Below, piece after piece: positions 53,441-61,320 of a stretch of DNA of 64,000 nucleotides. The stretch lies in the NCBI GenBank assembly GCA_022601645.1, contig JAJACH010000001.1, forward strand, positions 496,001 to 560,000. Reading direction: 5' to 3'. Position numbers and translations under genes: made by a program. The notes under the pieces were generated by a model, which had not been told where the DNA came from, did not search any database, and worked only from the letters and a program-made list of their open reading frames with translations. Every line of letters starts with the position of its first letter. Within the stretch, counting starts at the first letter, position 1. Source of the stretch: Chlamydiia bacterium. Its GTDB lineage: Bacteria; Chlamydiota; Chlamydiia; Chlamydiales; Simkaniaceae.

Positions 53441-53763
53441 CTATGCCCCACGCCGTCTTCACCAACCCGCAAATTGGAGGTGTTGGTAAAACCGAGCTCC
53501 AGCTCAAAAAAGAGGGGACGCTCTACGTCGTTTCCAAACACCCCTACCGCAGCTCAGGAATGGGCGGAGCACTCCTTGCCGACCACGGCTTTGTAAAGCT
53601 CATCGGTACCCACATCATAGGGGAAGAAGCGTTCAATATGATCCACATGTGCATCGCCTACATGAACATGGGCGCTACCGTGGACGATATGAGAGACACC
53701 ATCTATATCCACCCCGCCCTCCCCGAAGTGGTCCGAGCAGCCGCTAGAAAGGCTGACCTTTAA
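53441..53763 (+). pseudogene. Fragment: C-terminal third of the flavin reductase copy
   Basis: It matches residues about 339-448 of the gene at 51067-52413, starting MPHAVFTNPQIGGVGKTELQ. The redox cysteines and both nucleotide sites are missing. A 27-base in-frame deletion removes nine residues and reflects recombination between the repeats AAGCTCATC seen twice in the parent (52219 and 52246). Most base differences between the copies are silent, so the copies had diverged under selection before the truncation. An open frame upstream is an artefact of the join. Confidence 0.8.
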
Positions 53764-53796
53764 AACGGGATTTATTAATTACATTAAATACCCTTT

Positions 53797-53805
53797 TGTT
53801 ATAAT
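53797..53805 (+). promoter_or_regulatory. Extended -10 upstream of 53823
   Basis: TG-T-TATAAT, perfect extended -10, 17 bases before the ATG. AAGGGG is close to the ATG. Confidence 0.5.
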
Positions 53806-53822
53806 AAAAAAAAGGGGTATTT

Positions 53823-54446
53823 ATGGGGATTTCAGGAGTTTCAAATGTTGGTGGTGTAGGTGGAGAATTTCCAGGTTCAGGAATAGACACCAGTGTTTCA
53901 AGTAAAGTTAAGGCAGATGTTACAAGTCTAATTCAACAAATTCAAACAGGGGGTGCGGATGGTTTGCAACACGCTCTACATTCCCCCGCTTACACTCACT
54001 TAGCGCTTGACATCAGTTCTTACTTCAGTCCAAATGGGGGGGGGACTACTCCGATTGATCAATTCATTCTCAACCCGTCCGATCCGGATTTGACAAATAC
54101 AGGAGCTATTGCAAATCTAAGAGCTATTACTGCAGCTTGTCCTCCAGTAGCCTTTCCGGCAGATCTAACACCTGATCAAAATAAGCAGATTAAGCCCATG
54201 CTAGATAATCTTGTGGACATAATAAACAATCCAAAGACAGGATTTGACAGTAAGGAATTTCAGGATGCTGTAGCGGGAGTTGAACAGGAAGTGAATACAT
54301 TTGAGCCTACCTCTACGGCAAAGATATTACTTAGTTCATCGCTGATGTCACTAACTCAATCTGTGCCTGGTGAGAATAGGTATTTCGATCCAATGGACAC
54401 TAAGGGAGCGACGGATTTATTGTCAAATCTTGAATGGACTGTTTAA
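53823..54446 (+). CDS. Hypothetical protein with MGISGV N-terminus
   Basis: A 207-residue protein with a glycine-rich start (MGISGVSNVGGVGGEFPGSG) that resembles the start of 38282-38710. The remainder is helical, with Asn/Asp-rich loops. A C-terminal segment (ATDLLSNLEWTV) resembles the end of 52659-53318. No domain recognised. Probable lineage-specific secreted protein by composition; not proven. Confidence 0.6.
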   Translation: MGISGVSNVGGVGGEFPGSGIDTSVSSKVKADVTSLIQQIQTGGADGLQHALHSPAYTHLALDISSYFSPNGGGTTPIDQFILNPSDPDLTNTGAIANLRAITAACPPVAFPADLTPDQNKQIKPMLDNLVDIINNPKTGFDSKEFQDAVAGVEQEVNTFEPTSTAKILLSSSLMSLTQSVPGENRYFDPMDTKGATDLLSNLEWTV

Positions 54447-54450
54447 GTGA

Positions 54451-54484
54451 TTAGGGTCAAGCTGTCGTTGTTGCCTGACCCTAA
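54451..54484. terminator. Hairpin between convergent genes
   Basis: TTAGGGTCA (54451-54459) pairs with TGACCCTAA (54476-54484). It closely resembles the hairpin at 53324-53355 in both arms and position, pointing to a duplicated unit. Confidence 0.55.
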
Positions 54485-54487
54485 AGG

Positions 54488-54769
54488 TTACTCAGGATCT
54501 GTAGTTTCGGGTTCTTCGTCGGGCTTACCGTGGAAGTAAACGTTGGCAAATGCGTAGGTGACTATCCCTGCGACAACTGCGCCGGCTGCTGCACTTGCAA
54601 CGATAGCTCCAGGTTTTGCGTGTCCCATCGCTGCGATGGCAGCAAACACGATGGCTGCTACAATTGCTGCGACGACTGTCACAGTGGTGACTTTTTCGCT
54701 TGGGGTGTGATCTTTCCAAGCTTTTGTGTTTTGTCCGCCTTGAAAAGCGGGAACCATTCCTAATGGCAT
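54488..54769 (-). CDS. Small bilobed membrane protein (Inc-like), 93 aa
   Basis: The AAGGAG site fixes the ATG at 54769. A 26-residue hydrophilic N-terminus is followed by two Ala/Val-rich membrane lobes at about 27-49 and 53-78 separated by the short turn HAKPG. The C-terminus is acidic (KPDEEPETTDPE). This is the classical Inc bilobed pattern. A fragment of a second copy exists at 53360-53440, so the gene was present twice. Confidence 0.65.
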   Translation of the reverse strand: MPLGMVPAFQGGQNTKAWKDHTPSEKVTTVTVVAAIVAAIVFAAIAAMGHAKPGAIVASAAAGAVVAGIVTYAFANVYFHGKPDEEPETTDPE

Positions 54770-54954
54770 AATATTTTCTCCTTTTATTTCTTTATTAATT
54801 GATAGTATCCTGCGTAAATTCAGGTGCAAATTTGTAAAATATGTGTGGATATGGGGGTATGTTATGCGCCGCGGCGCAGCAGGAAGAAAGAAAATGAGAT
54901 TTGGTTATTATGCGTTCTCATGTCTAAAATTATAAATAAAAGTGTAACTAAAGT
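54770..54954. other. 185-bp intergenic with GC palindrome
   Basis: No coding potential seen. It contains a perfect 14-base palindrome TGCGCCGCGGCGCA at 54865-54878 inside AT-rich DNA. Confidence 0.4.
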
Positions 54955-55302
54955 CTAAGTGTTTTGTAAGTCATTGGTGTTACGTCGCTTGCGACGCTTC
55001 TTTTGTTTGCGGATCTTCTCGCGGGCAAGGTCTGCTTTGGTGGTTTGACCAAGACTTTGGCGGTATTTCTCGATGAGGGCTCTTTTAGCAAAGAAACGGT
55101 TGAGCTCTCGGGAGCGCTCTTTACCGTATTTGACTTCAATGCCGGTTGGGAGGTGTTTTAAGCGGACGGTTGAGTGGGTTTTGTTCACTTTTTGCCCGCC
55201 TGAGCCGGAACCTAGGATAAAGTGTTCTTCTAGGTCAGAGTCTTTGATGCCAAGTTCAAGGAGTTCAGCATCAAGTGCTAGGATTTTTTCTTCACGGACC
55301 AT
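54955..55302 (-). CDS. Stand-alone release-factor-like GGQ protein
   Basis: The protein (115 residues) contains GSGSGGQKVNKTHSTVRLKH at about 31-50, the RF domain with peptidyl-hydrolysis GGQ at 35-37, and then a long basic C-terminus (REKIRKQKKRRKRRN). There is no codon-recognition domain. This matches ArfB/YaeJ- or MTRFR-type ribosome-rescue proteins, which hydrolyse peptidyl-tRNA on stalled ribosomes. The ATG at 55302 is taken as start; the frame is open to a TTG at 55323. Preceded on the same strand by the ART-like gene. Confidence 0.85.
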   Translation of the reverse strand: MVREEKILALDAELLELGIKDSDLEEHFILGSGSGGQKVNKTHSTVRLKHLPTGIEVKYGKERSRELNRFFAKRALIEKYRQSLGQTTKADLAREKIRKQKKRRKRRNTNDLQNT

Positions 55303-55306
55303 GGTT

Positions 55307-55921
55307 TTATAGGATAAAACCAAGTCCTGTCGAGGTCAAGTAGATTCCAGTGATTGTTTCAACAAGGCCCCTAAGGAAGGTAAGGGGGTGGTCTGAGATT
55401 TGGCTTGTTAGGTCGGTGACGGTGACGTGAGAGAGAAGGCCGTAGAGGCCGATCCGGTCATGGGGAAGTGCTTCTCTTGTACGCCAGGCACGGCCCTGGA
55501 AGTCAGGGTCGTTTTCAAAGATAGCGGGGATTTCACTTGTGCGGTACATGAAGTTAAGCGTGGGCGTGAAGATGGAAATGGCAAAGTAGATAACTTTTAA
55601 GACGATGTTATCTGTAGCAGAAAGGGCCGAGAAACCTTTAAATATGGTTGGGCCAAATAGTTCATGTAGGGGGATGATGGGGAGTTCATCCATCGTCGCT
55701 TCATCATGTCTGTTGTGATCTTTTAGGACGTGGAAGTATCCAGCGCATCTTTCTACCCCGGTACTCGAGCCGCCAAGGGAAGGATCGGCGCCGGTTGATA
55801 GGATGCTCCAGTAGTTACCGGTGTTTGTTCCATGTTTTAAGAGTTCAAACCCACTCATGTGGGCAAGGCCACCTGTGACAAAGGATGATATCGGTGCTTC
55901 TAGGATAGAAAGTCTGCTCAT
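55307..55921 (-). CDS. Unknown protein with ADP-ribosyltransferase-like HGT motif
   Basis: Residues 28-47 read L-K-H-G-T-N-T-G-N-Y-W-S-I-L-S-T-G-A-D-P. The spacing H-G-T ... SIL-x-x-G resembles the NAD-binding start of PARP-like ADP-ribosyltransferases, and GYFHV follows at 61-65 where PARPs have a G-x-Y-F strand. The rest has hydrophobic helices (145-165, 180-204). ATG at 55921 is chosen because the longer frame would overlap the SprT gene by 104 bases. Motif reading only; could be a false resemblance. Confidence 0.5.
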   Translation of the reverse strand: MSRLSILEAPISSFVTGGLAHMSGFELLKHGTNTGNYWSILSTGADPSLGGSSTGVERCAGYFHVLKDHNRHDEATMDELPIIPLHELFGPTIFKGFSALSATDNIVLKVIYFAISIFTPTLNFMYRTSEIPAIFENDPDFQGRAWRTREALPHDRIGLYGLLSHVTVTDLTSQISDHPLTFLRGLVETITGIYLTSTGLGFIL

Positions 55922-55964
55922 GGTGGTGTTTGCCCTCGTTGTTAAGGGTGGGAGTATGGAGGCT

Positions 55965-56903
55965 TTAGCGTTTCTTGACAAGGCGTAGGACTTTTTTGAG
56001 GGAGAGGTTTTTGCCCCGTTTTTGACCAAGCTTTCGGGCGAAGTGGTTAGAGGTTTGGATGCGGGCACTGCTGAGTCTTGGGTAGATCATGGTGATTGGC
56101 GGCGCGGGGATGAGAGCGGTTTCTTTATTGAGTTTTGCGAGGTACCCTTCAGCAAGGCCTGTAAAAAAGGCATTTTTAGCGCGCATACCCTTGAGTGTTT
56201 GTTCGTTTTTATAGAGCTCTTCGAGTTCATGGCTTAAAAAGAGTGCTGTTTGAGTGGCGAGTTTGACGTTTTCAGGGTAGCCGATGAGTTCTAGATAGGT
56301 GTGAGTTTGACCCCGGTTTAGGACAACAGAGATCCCAAAGGTGCGGGTGATCGAGGCGATGGCGTGGAGTTTTTGGGTGGCGCGTTTTACGGTGATTGGT
56401 CGGGCAAGGGCTAGGGTGTCGGTTTCAGGTTCGGGAAGCTCTGTTGCTAGGGATTGTGCTTTTAGAAGGGCGGATTCAGCTTCATGGGGGTTTGTGCTTT
56501 GTGAGAGGGCGAGGAGTTTTTCAAGTTGACGTTGTTTGGTGGTTTTGATTGAGGTGGCTTGTTTGATATGAGCACCCCAGCTGAATTTGTCACAGGTTGT
56601 TTGGAATTCATGGCCGTGTGGGGTTTGTGTATTGCCGTGTTTAAAATGGGTGTAGAAGTGGGCGAGTTCATGACGGAGGACATCGACCCAGTGGTCGGTT
56701 CCAAGAAGTGTTTTGGAGATGCCTATTTCGTAGAGGTCGGGTTTGTAGTAGCCGAGGAGGTTTGGATCTTCAAAGACGGTGAAGTGAAGGGGGTAGCCCT
56801 TGATCGAGTGAAGGTGCATTTCATCGGCGAGGATTTCAAGGGCGCGTTTTTTGACGTTTGAGAGGAAGGAAAGGATGAGTTTTGAGTAGAGTTGTTGACG
56901 CAT
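55965..56903 (-). CDS. SprT-like metallopeptidase with DUF2786 domain
   Basis: The N-terminal part contains a zinc helix HELAHFYTH (about residues 78-86) and a downstream HGHEF, typical of SprT-like proteins. A middle segment, LEKLLALSQSTNPHEAESAL, is the signature of DUF2786, which is often fused to SprT. A C-terminal alpha/beta part and a basic tail follow. The likely role is DNA-protein crosslink or other proteolysis, inferred from SprT homologues. ATG at 56903 is assumed because the open frame to 57008 would overlap ddl. Confidence 0.8.
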   Translation of the reverse strand: MRQQLYSKLILSFLSNVKKRALEILADEMHLHSIKGYPLHFTVFEDPNLLGYYKPDLYEIGISKTLLGTDHWVDVLRHELAHFYTHFKHGNTQTPHGHEFQTTCDKFSWGAHIKQATSIKTTKQRQLEKLLALSQSTNPHEAESALLKAQSLATELPEPETDTLALARPITVKRATQKLHAIASITRTFGISVVLNRGQTHTYLELIGYPENVKLATQTALFLSHELEELYKNEQTLKGMRAKNAFFTGLAEGYLAKLNKETALIPAPPITMIYPRLSSARIQTSNHFARKLGQKRGKNLSLKKVLRLVKKR

Positions 56904-56932
56904 GGGGGGGATTTTAAGTAAAGTTGTTGCAT

Positions 56933-57970
56933 ATGAACAAGAAAATTCGTCTTGGTGTGATTTTTGGGGGCAGGTCGGCAGAGCATGAGGTGTCGATTGA
57001 GTCGGCAAAAAGTGTGCTTAATGCGCTTGATCGGGAAAAGTATGAGATTGCTCCGATTGGGATTGATCGCAAAGGTGTTTGGCATTTTTATGAGCCAAAG
57101 GCGTGTTTGCCGCTTTTTCAGAAAAAAGCTCTTCCAACGTTTGAAAAAGATTTAAGTCTTTTACCGACGCGTGCTGTTCAGGTGTTTGAAAAGCATTTGG
57201 ATGTGGTGTTTCCTGTTTTGCACGGGCCTTTAGGTGAGGACGGGACGGTGCAAGGTCTTTTGAAGCTGTTTGATGTGCCGTTTGTGGGACCAGGTGTTTT
57301 GGGCTCGAGTGTGGCGATGGACAAAGATGTCACAAAAAGGCTACTTGAGCATGCAAAGGTGCCTGTTGTGCCGTATGTGGTGCTGCATGAAGGAGATGAA
57401 GTTACGTGGGACTACTTTCCATGTTTTGTGAAGCCAGCGAACATGGGGTCTTCGGTGGGGATTAGCAAGGTACATAAAAAAGAAGAACTATATGACGCAG
57501 TTCAAGAGGCGTTTCGTTTTGATCGGAAGGCGATTGTTGAAGAGGCGATTGATGGGATGGAGATCGAGTGTTCAGTGCTTGGGAATGAAAAGCCACGGGC
57601 ATCTTTACCAGGTCGGTTGATTTCTAACCACGAGTTTTACTCTTATGAAGCGAAGTATCTCGATCCAGAGGGGGCAAGATATGAGGTGCCAGCAAAATTA
57701 GATCCGCAGATTGTTACAAGGGTGCAGGAATTAGCGGTTAAGGCATCCAAGGTGCTTTGTCTAGAAGGAATGGCGCGCGTGGATTTCTTTGTACGAGGTG
57801 ATGAGGTGTTCTTAAATGAGGTGAACACGATTCCTGGGTTTACGAATATTAGTTTGTATCCACAGATGTGGGCAGCAAGTGGATTGGCCTATCCGGATTT
57901 ACTCGACGAGCTCATTCACTTGGCGATTGATCGCCATACAAAAGAGACTCAATTAGCCATTATGAGGTGA
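56933..57970 (+). CDS. ddl: D-alanine-D-alanine ligase
   Basis: ATP-grasp ligase of 345 residues. Features: LGVIFGGRSAEHEVSIESAK, DVVFPVLHGPLGEDGTVQGL, VKPANMGSSVGISKV, IEGMEIECSVLGNEK-like block, and FFVRGDEVFLNEVNTIPGFT. It makes the D-Ala-D-Ala terminus of peptidoglycan. In Chlamydia this activity is fused to MurC, whereas here it is a separate gene. The 3' end overlaps the glutathione synthase gene by 22 bases. Confidence 0.96.
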   Translation: MNKKIRLGVIFGGRSAEHEVSIESAKSVLNALDREKYEIAPIGIDRKGVWHFYEPKACLPLFQKKALPTFEKDLSLLPTRAVQVFEKHLDVVFPVLHGPLGEDGTVQGLLKLFDVPFVGPGVLGSSVAMDKDVTKRLLEHAKVPVVPYVVLHEGDEVTWDYFPCFVKPANMGSSVGISKVHKKEELYDAVQEAFRFDRKAIVEEAIDGMEIECSVLGNEKPRASLPGRLISNHEFYSYEAKYLDPEGARYEVPAKLDPQIVTRVQELAVKASKVLCLEGMARVDFFVRGDEVFLNEVNTIPGFTNISLYPQMWAASGLAYPDLLDELIHLAIDRHTKETQLAIMR

Positions 57971-59895
57971 AGCAGGGGTTTGGTTACATTGCGCCCTTCG
58001 CCATGGTAAGGGAAGGCGTGCATTGAGAGCATGGGATTGTAGTTCATTTCAATGATCACGGCTGATTTTTCATTAATCATTAGATCGACACCGCAGATGG
58101 TAGCTCCCATCGCTTTTGTGGCTTTGATCGCAAGTTCTTTGAACTTCGGGTCGATGGTGTCTGTCACATCGATGCCAATGCCACCTGTTGAGACGTTGGA
58201 GTTTTTGCGTATCGGTGCGCGTTCGTCTTTTTTGGGGATGTAGGTTGGGTCGATGGAAAGCCCAAGGGTGAGGTTAGCTTTTTTTGCGAGCTGATCGAGT
58301 GTTGAGGTGCCATCTCCGGTGACGCTTGCCCCTTCGCGTCTTAAAACGGCGATACATTCGCCGTTCATAATAAGAAATCGGTGTTCTTTACCAGGCACGC
58401 GCTCTTCGACGAGGATGGTGCCGTCAAAGGTGAAGGCGTCTTTCACAGCGTCAATAAAATCTTCTTTGGTGTCAGGGAAGTGGACTCCCTGTCCGTAGTT
58501 TGTCGTGTTGGGTTTGACAACGGCGTTTTTGACAAAGTCGATCTCCTCTGTTGTATAAGCTTCACCGGCAGGAACGGGAAAGCCCGCTTCGAGTAGGATT
58601 TTCTTTGTGGCTTGTTTGTTGCCCATTAGTTCGTGCACAAGCTGTGAATCAAGCCGCGTGATGGTGGCTTGTTTGACGATTTCTTTGCCGATTCTGATAA
58701 TATTGGCGCGTCGATCGATGATTTCAACAGGATAGCCCTCGAAATAAGCGCTTTTAATAAGAAGCTGAGTCGACATTTCAAGGCCGTCTAAAAGTTCAAC
58801 GGAAGTCTTCTTGCCTTTAAGAGACAGCGCTTTTGCTTGGGTAAGGCCGTATTCGAGAAAGGAGCCTTTTTTTGCTAGTTGACCAGAGAGTGTCAGTTCC
58901 GGGTCTTGGCACATTGCGTAGTATTCATCGAAGTGAAGTGGTGTTTTGGTGACGGTGCGGATTTCATCTAAAAGAAGTTTTGCTTGTTTACCAAACTGAT
59001 GTTTCGGGTTGCGTCCATCAGTTGCGACAATGTCTTGGGTTTTACAAAGCTCATATTGGGCATTTTTATTCAGTAGGGGAGATTCTTTTAAGAGGCAATA
59101 TGTCAGAAAGGTTTTTAAGAAATGGAGTTGATCGATGGTGACGCCAACGGGAGAGAAGGGGTTGATGTCAAGTGCTCGCACTTCGACATAATTTCCTTTG
59201 TGACGGATACGTGTGTAGTGTTCGTTCGCGTTTTGCATGAGGCCTGATTCGATCGCCGCTTGGAGATCTTTTTTGTAGGCTTTTACCGAATCAGTTGAAA
59301 GGGCGTTTTGACATTGGATTCTTGAATAGTAACCATGTCGGCTCATACGAAGCGAGGTGGCGTAAGGGCTTACTTCGAAATCACCGTAACTTGGGTCCAT
59401 GTTTGGGGAGGCGCCGAAAAGGTAGCTAATCAGCCAACCATAACGGAGGAAATTGCGCACGACTGCCATGTATCCTTCGCTATCGCACATCTCATTTGGA
59501 AACGACATGTTAAAGTGGATGCCAGAAATCAGTTGCATGTTGCGCCCGTACCGTTTGACAAGTGCGTTTCTGTAATCGGTTTTTGCGCGTCCCATGTCGG
59601 AGGGTCCGTAATCTGCAGGCTGAATCGTTTCTGGTAAAACCGGCGGCATAGAAAAGGGCCACATGAGTTCGTCATCTAAGCTATTTGCGGTGTGAATATG
59701 CACGCCAGTTAGAAAATCAAGCGCTTCTTCGACAGTTTTATGTGGAGGTGTTTGGAGTTCCAGTTGGCTTTCTGCAAAATCTGTTGTGATAAAAGGGTGT
59801 GTAAGTTTGTCACCAAGTTTTTCTGGATGAGGTGTTGTTGCGAAGGTTCCGTTTGGTGTAATTCGTATAGCTTCTCTTTCTAGACCGAATAGCAT
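57949..59895 (-). CDS. gshF: Bifunctional glutamate-cysteine ligase/glutathione synthetase GshF
   Basis: A 648-residue fusion. Residues 1 to about 400 are a GshA-type ligase (FGLEREAIRITPNGTFATTP at the N-terminus, TTDFAESQLE). The C-terminal 250 residues are an ATP-grasp domain (VVKPNTTNYGQGVHF, EERVPGKEHRFLIMNGECIA, GVDLMINEKSAVIIEMNYNPML). One protein thus makes glutathione from Glu, Cys and Gly. It is shorter than the 750-residue Gram-positive GshF and starts directly at the active-site strand. Divergent from the second efflux operon. Confidence 0.92.
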   Translation of the reverse strand: MLFGLEREAIRITPNGTFATTPHPEKLGDKLTHPFITTDFAESQLELQTPPHKTVEEALDFLTGVHIHTANSLDDELMWPFSMPPVLPETIQPADYGPSDMGRAKTDYRNALVKRYGRNMQLISGIHFNMSFPNEMCDSEGYMAVVRNFLRYGWLISYLFGASPNMDPSYGDFEVSPYATSLRMSRHGYYSRIQCQNALSTDSVKAYKKDLQAAIESGLMQNANEHYTRIRHKGNYVEVRALDINPFSPVGVTIDQLHFLKTFLTYCLLKESPLLNKNAQYELCKTQDIVATDGRNPKHQFGKQAKLLLDEIRTVTKTPLHFDEYYAMCQDPELTLSGQLAKKGSFLEYGLTQAKALSLKGKKTSVELLDGLEMSTQLLIKSAYFEGYPVEIIDRRANIIRIGKEIVKQATITRLDSQLVHELMGNKQATKKILLEAGFPVPAGEAYTTEEIDFVKNAVVKPNTTNYGQGVHFPDTKEDFIDAVKDAFTFDGTILVEERVPGKEHRFLIMNGECIAVLRREGASVTGDGTSTLDQLAKKANLTLGLSIDPTYIPKKDERAPIRKNSNVSTGGIGIDVTDTIDPKFKELAIKATKAMGATICGVDLMINEKSAVIIEMNYNPMLSMHAFPYHGEGRNVTKPLLHLIMAN

Positions 59896-59933
59896 TGCAG
59901 ATATTTACCCTGTTGTTCTATGCAAAAGTGTAT

Positions 59934-61319
59934 ATGTACTATCTAATTATACTGACTCTTTTTCTTTTTGGCTGCCAAAAAAAACACAAGCCGCCAGAAA
60001 TTAAAACTTCGGTTCAAATTAACACTGAAGTAGATAGTCTGTATGCGAAAGGGGAATGGCCTGATCCAGAGTGGTGGACAGACCTAAAGGACAATCAACT
60101 TAATTGGATGGTCGATCAGACGATTCACAATAATCCAACGCTTTCAAGCGCGATGGCAAATATTAAAGAGGCATTTGCTGAAGCAAAAAAAGTACGCGCG
60201 CCGTTGTTTCCTCATTTAAGCGGTGTTTTTGAAGAGGCTTACACGCATTTGAGTAAAAATGATATTGATCGTTACCCGCCATCAATGGTCCCCGCTGTGA
60301 TTAATCAACTACGCTTATATTTGGATGTGGAATGGGAAATCGATGTGTGGGGCAAAACGCGCGACAGTTATCATGCAGCGCTTAATATCGCAAAAGCACG
60401 CATGGCAGAAGCGTCGTTTACAAAACTCATGTTATCGACATCCGTTGTTAGCACTTACTTTCAGCTCGACATCACCCATCAAGAAATTGCCGTCACTCGA
60501 GAGTTGCTTGAAAGAAAACGCCTTTACTACGAACTAATTGGACTTCGCTATCAAAATGGACTAGAGCAGAAAATGGCAATTGATAATGCGGAAATGGAAG
60601 TGCTCAAAGTTGAACAAGCCCTCAGTGTACTATTAAAAAATGTTGATCTATACATTTTCACATTAAAGCGTTTGATGGGGCTCGACCCAGGCTATGATCT
60701 TCACATCGAAAAGCCAAGCGCTAGGCTTCCTAAAAAGTTCACCCTGCCAGACAACTTACCCATCGGACTTTTAGCAAGGCGCCCTGATTTGATGATGCGC
60801 ATTTTTGAAGTTGAGTCGGCAGCGTTAGAGGTGGGCGTTGCCAGAAAGGCGTTTTACCCAAGCATCAATCTCGGACTTAGAGGGGGGATTGATTCGCTAA
60901 AATGGAGTGACTTGTTCTCTGCAAGTAGCTTAATGGGAGCAATCAGCCCTGGGATTAACCTTCCGATTTTTACCGGCGGAAAATTGACGGCAAATTTAAG
61001 TGCTAAAGAGTCTGCATACGATTCAATGGTCTATGAGTACAACGCGAATATCTTGAAAGCAGCTCAGGAAGTTGCTGATGGAATTCGTACATTGCAGGAA
61101 AATACTGATCAGATTCTACTCCAAGAAGAAATCCTTCTTCGGCGTGCAACTAACTTAGAGCTAGAAGCTGCAAGATACGATGAAGGGGTGTCAAACTATC
61201 TCGATGTATTACTCAAACAAGAAGAGGTTATGACAGCGCAAATTGACCAGCTCGACCGAATGATGGGAGAAAGAATGAACTACGTAGCATTGATCAAAGC
61301 CTTAGGCGGGGGATATTAA
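59934..61319 (+). CDS. TolC/NodT-type outer-membrane efflux lipoprotein (system 2)
   Basis: From ATG 59934 the signal MYYLIILTLFLFGC has lipobox LFGC. Two OEP domains follow, with PDPEWWTDLKDNQLNWMVDQ near the start, the inter-domain LLARRPDLMMRIFEVESA, FYPSINLGLRGG, and the C-terminal YDEGVSNYLDVLLKQEEVM. 461 residues. It forms the channel of the second tripartite pump and is paralogous to 36755-38227. Confidence 0.92.
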   Translation: MYYLIILTLFLFGCQKKHKPPEIKTSVQINTEVDSLYAKGEWPDPEWWTDLKDNQLNWMVDQTIHNNPTLSSAMANIKEAFAEAKKVRAPLFPHLSGVFEEAYTHLSKNDIDRYPPSMVPAVINQLRLYLDVEWEIDVWGKTRDSYHAALNIAKARMAEASFTKLMLSTSVVSTYFQLDITHQEIAVTRELLERKRLYYELIGLRYQNGLEQKMAIDNAEMEVLKVEQALSVLLKNVDLYIFTLKRLMGLDPGYDLHIEKPSARLPKKFTLPDNLPIGLLARRPDLMMRIFEVESAALEVGVARKAFYPSINLGLRGGIDSLKWSDLFSASSLMGAISPGINLPIFTGGKLTANLSAKESAYDSMVYEYNANILKAAQEVADGIRTLQENTDQILLQEEILLRRATNLELEAARYDEGVSNYLDVLLKQEEVMTAQIDQLDRMMGERMNYVALIKALGGGY

Positions 61320-61320
61320 C

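Noticed and set aside
53374-53763. A 129-codon open frame that could be called a gene
   Set aside because: Its first 22 codons are antisense to the Inc-like remnant and the rest is the truncated reductase copy; the catalytic parts are missing.
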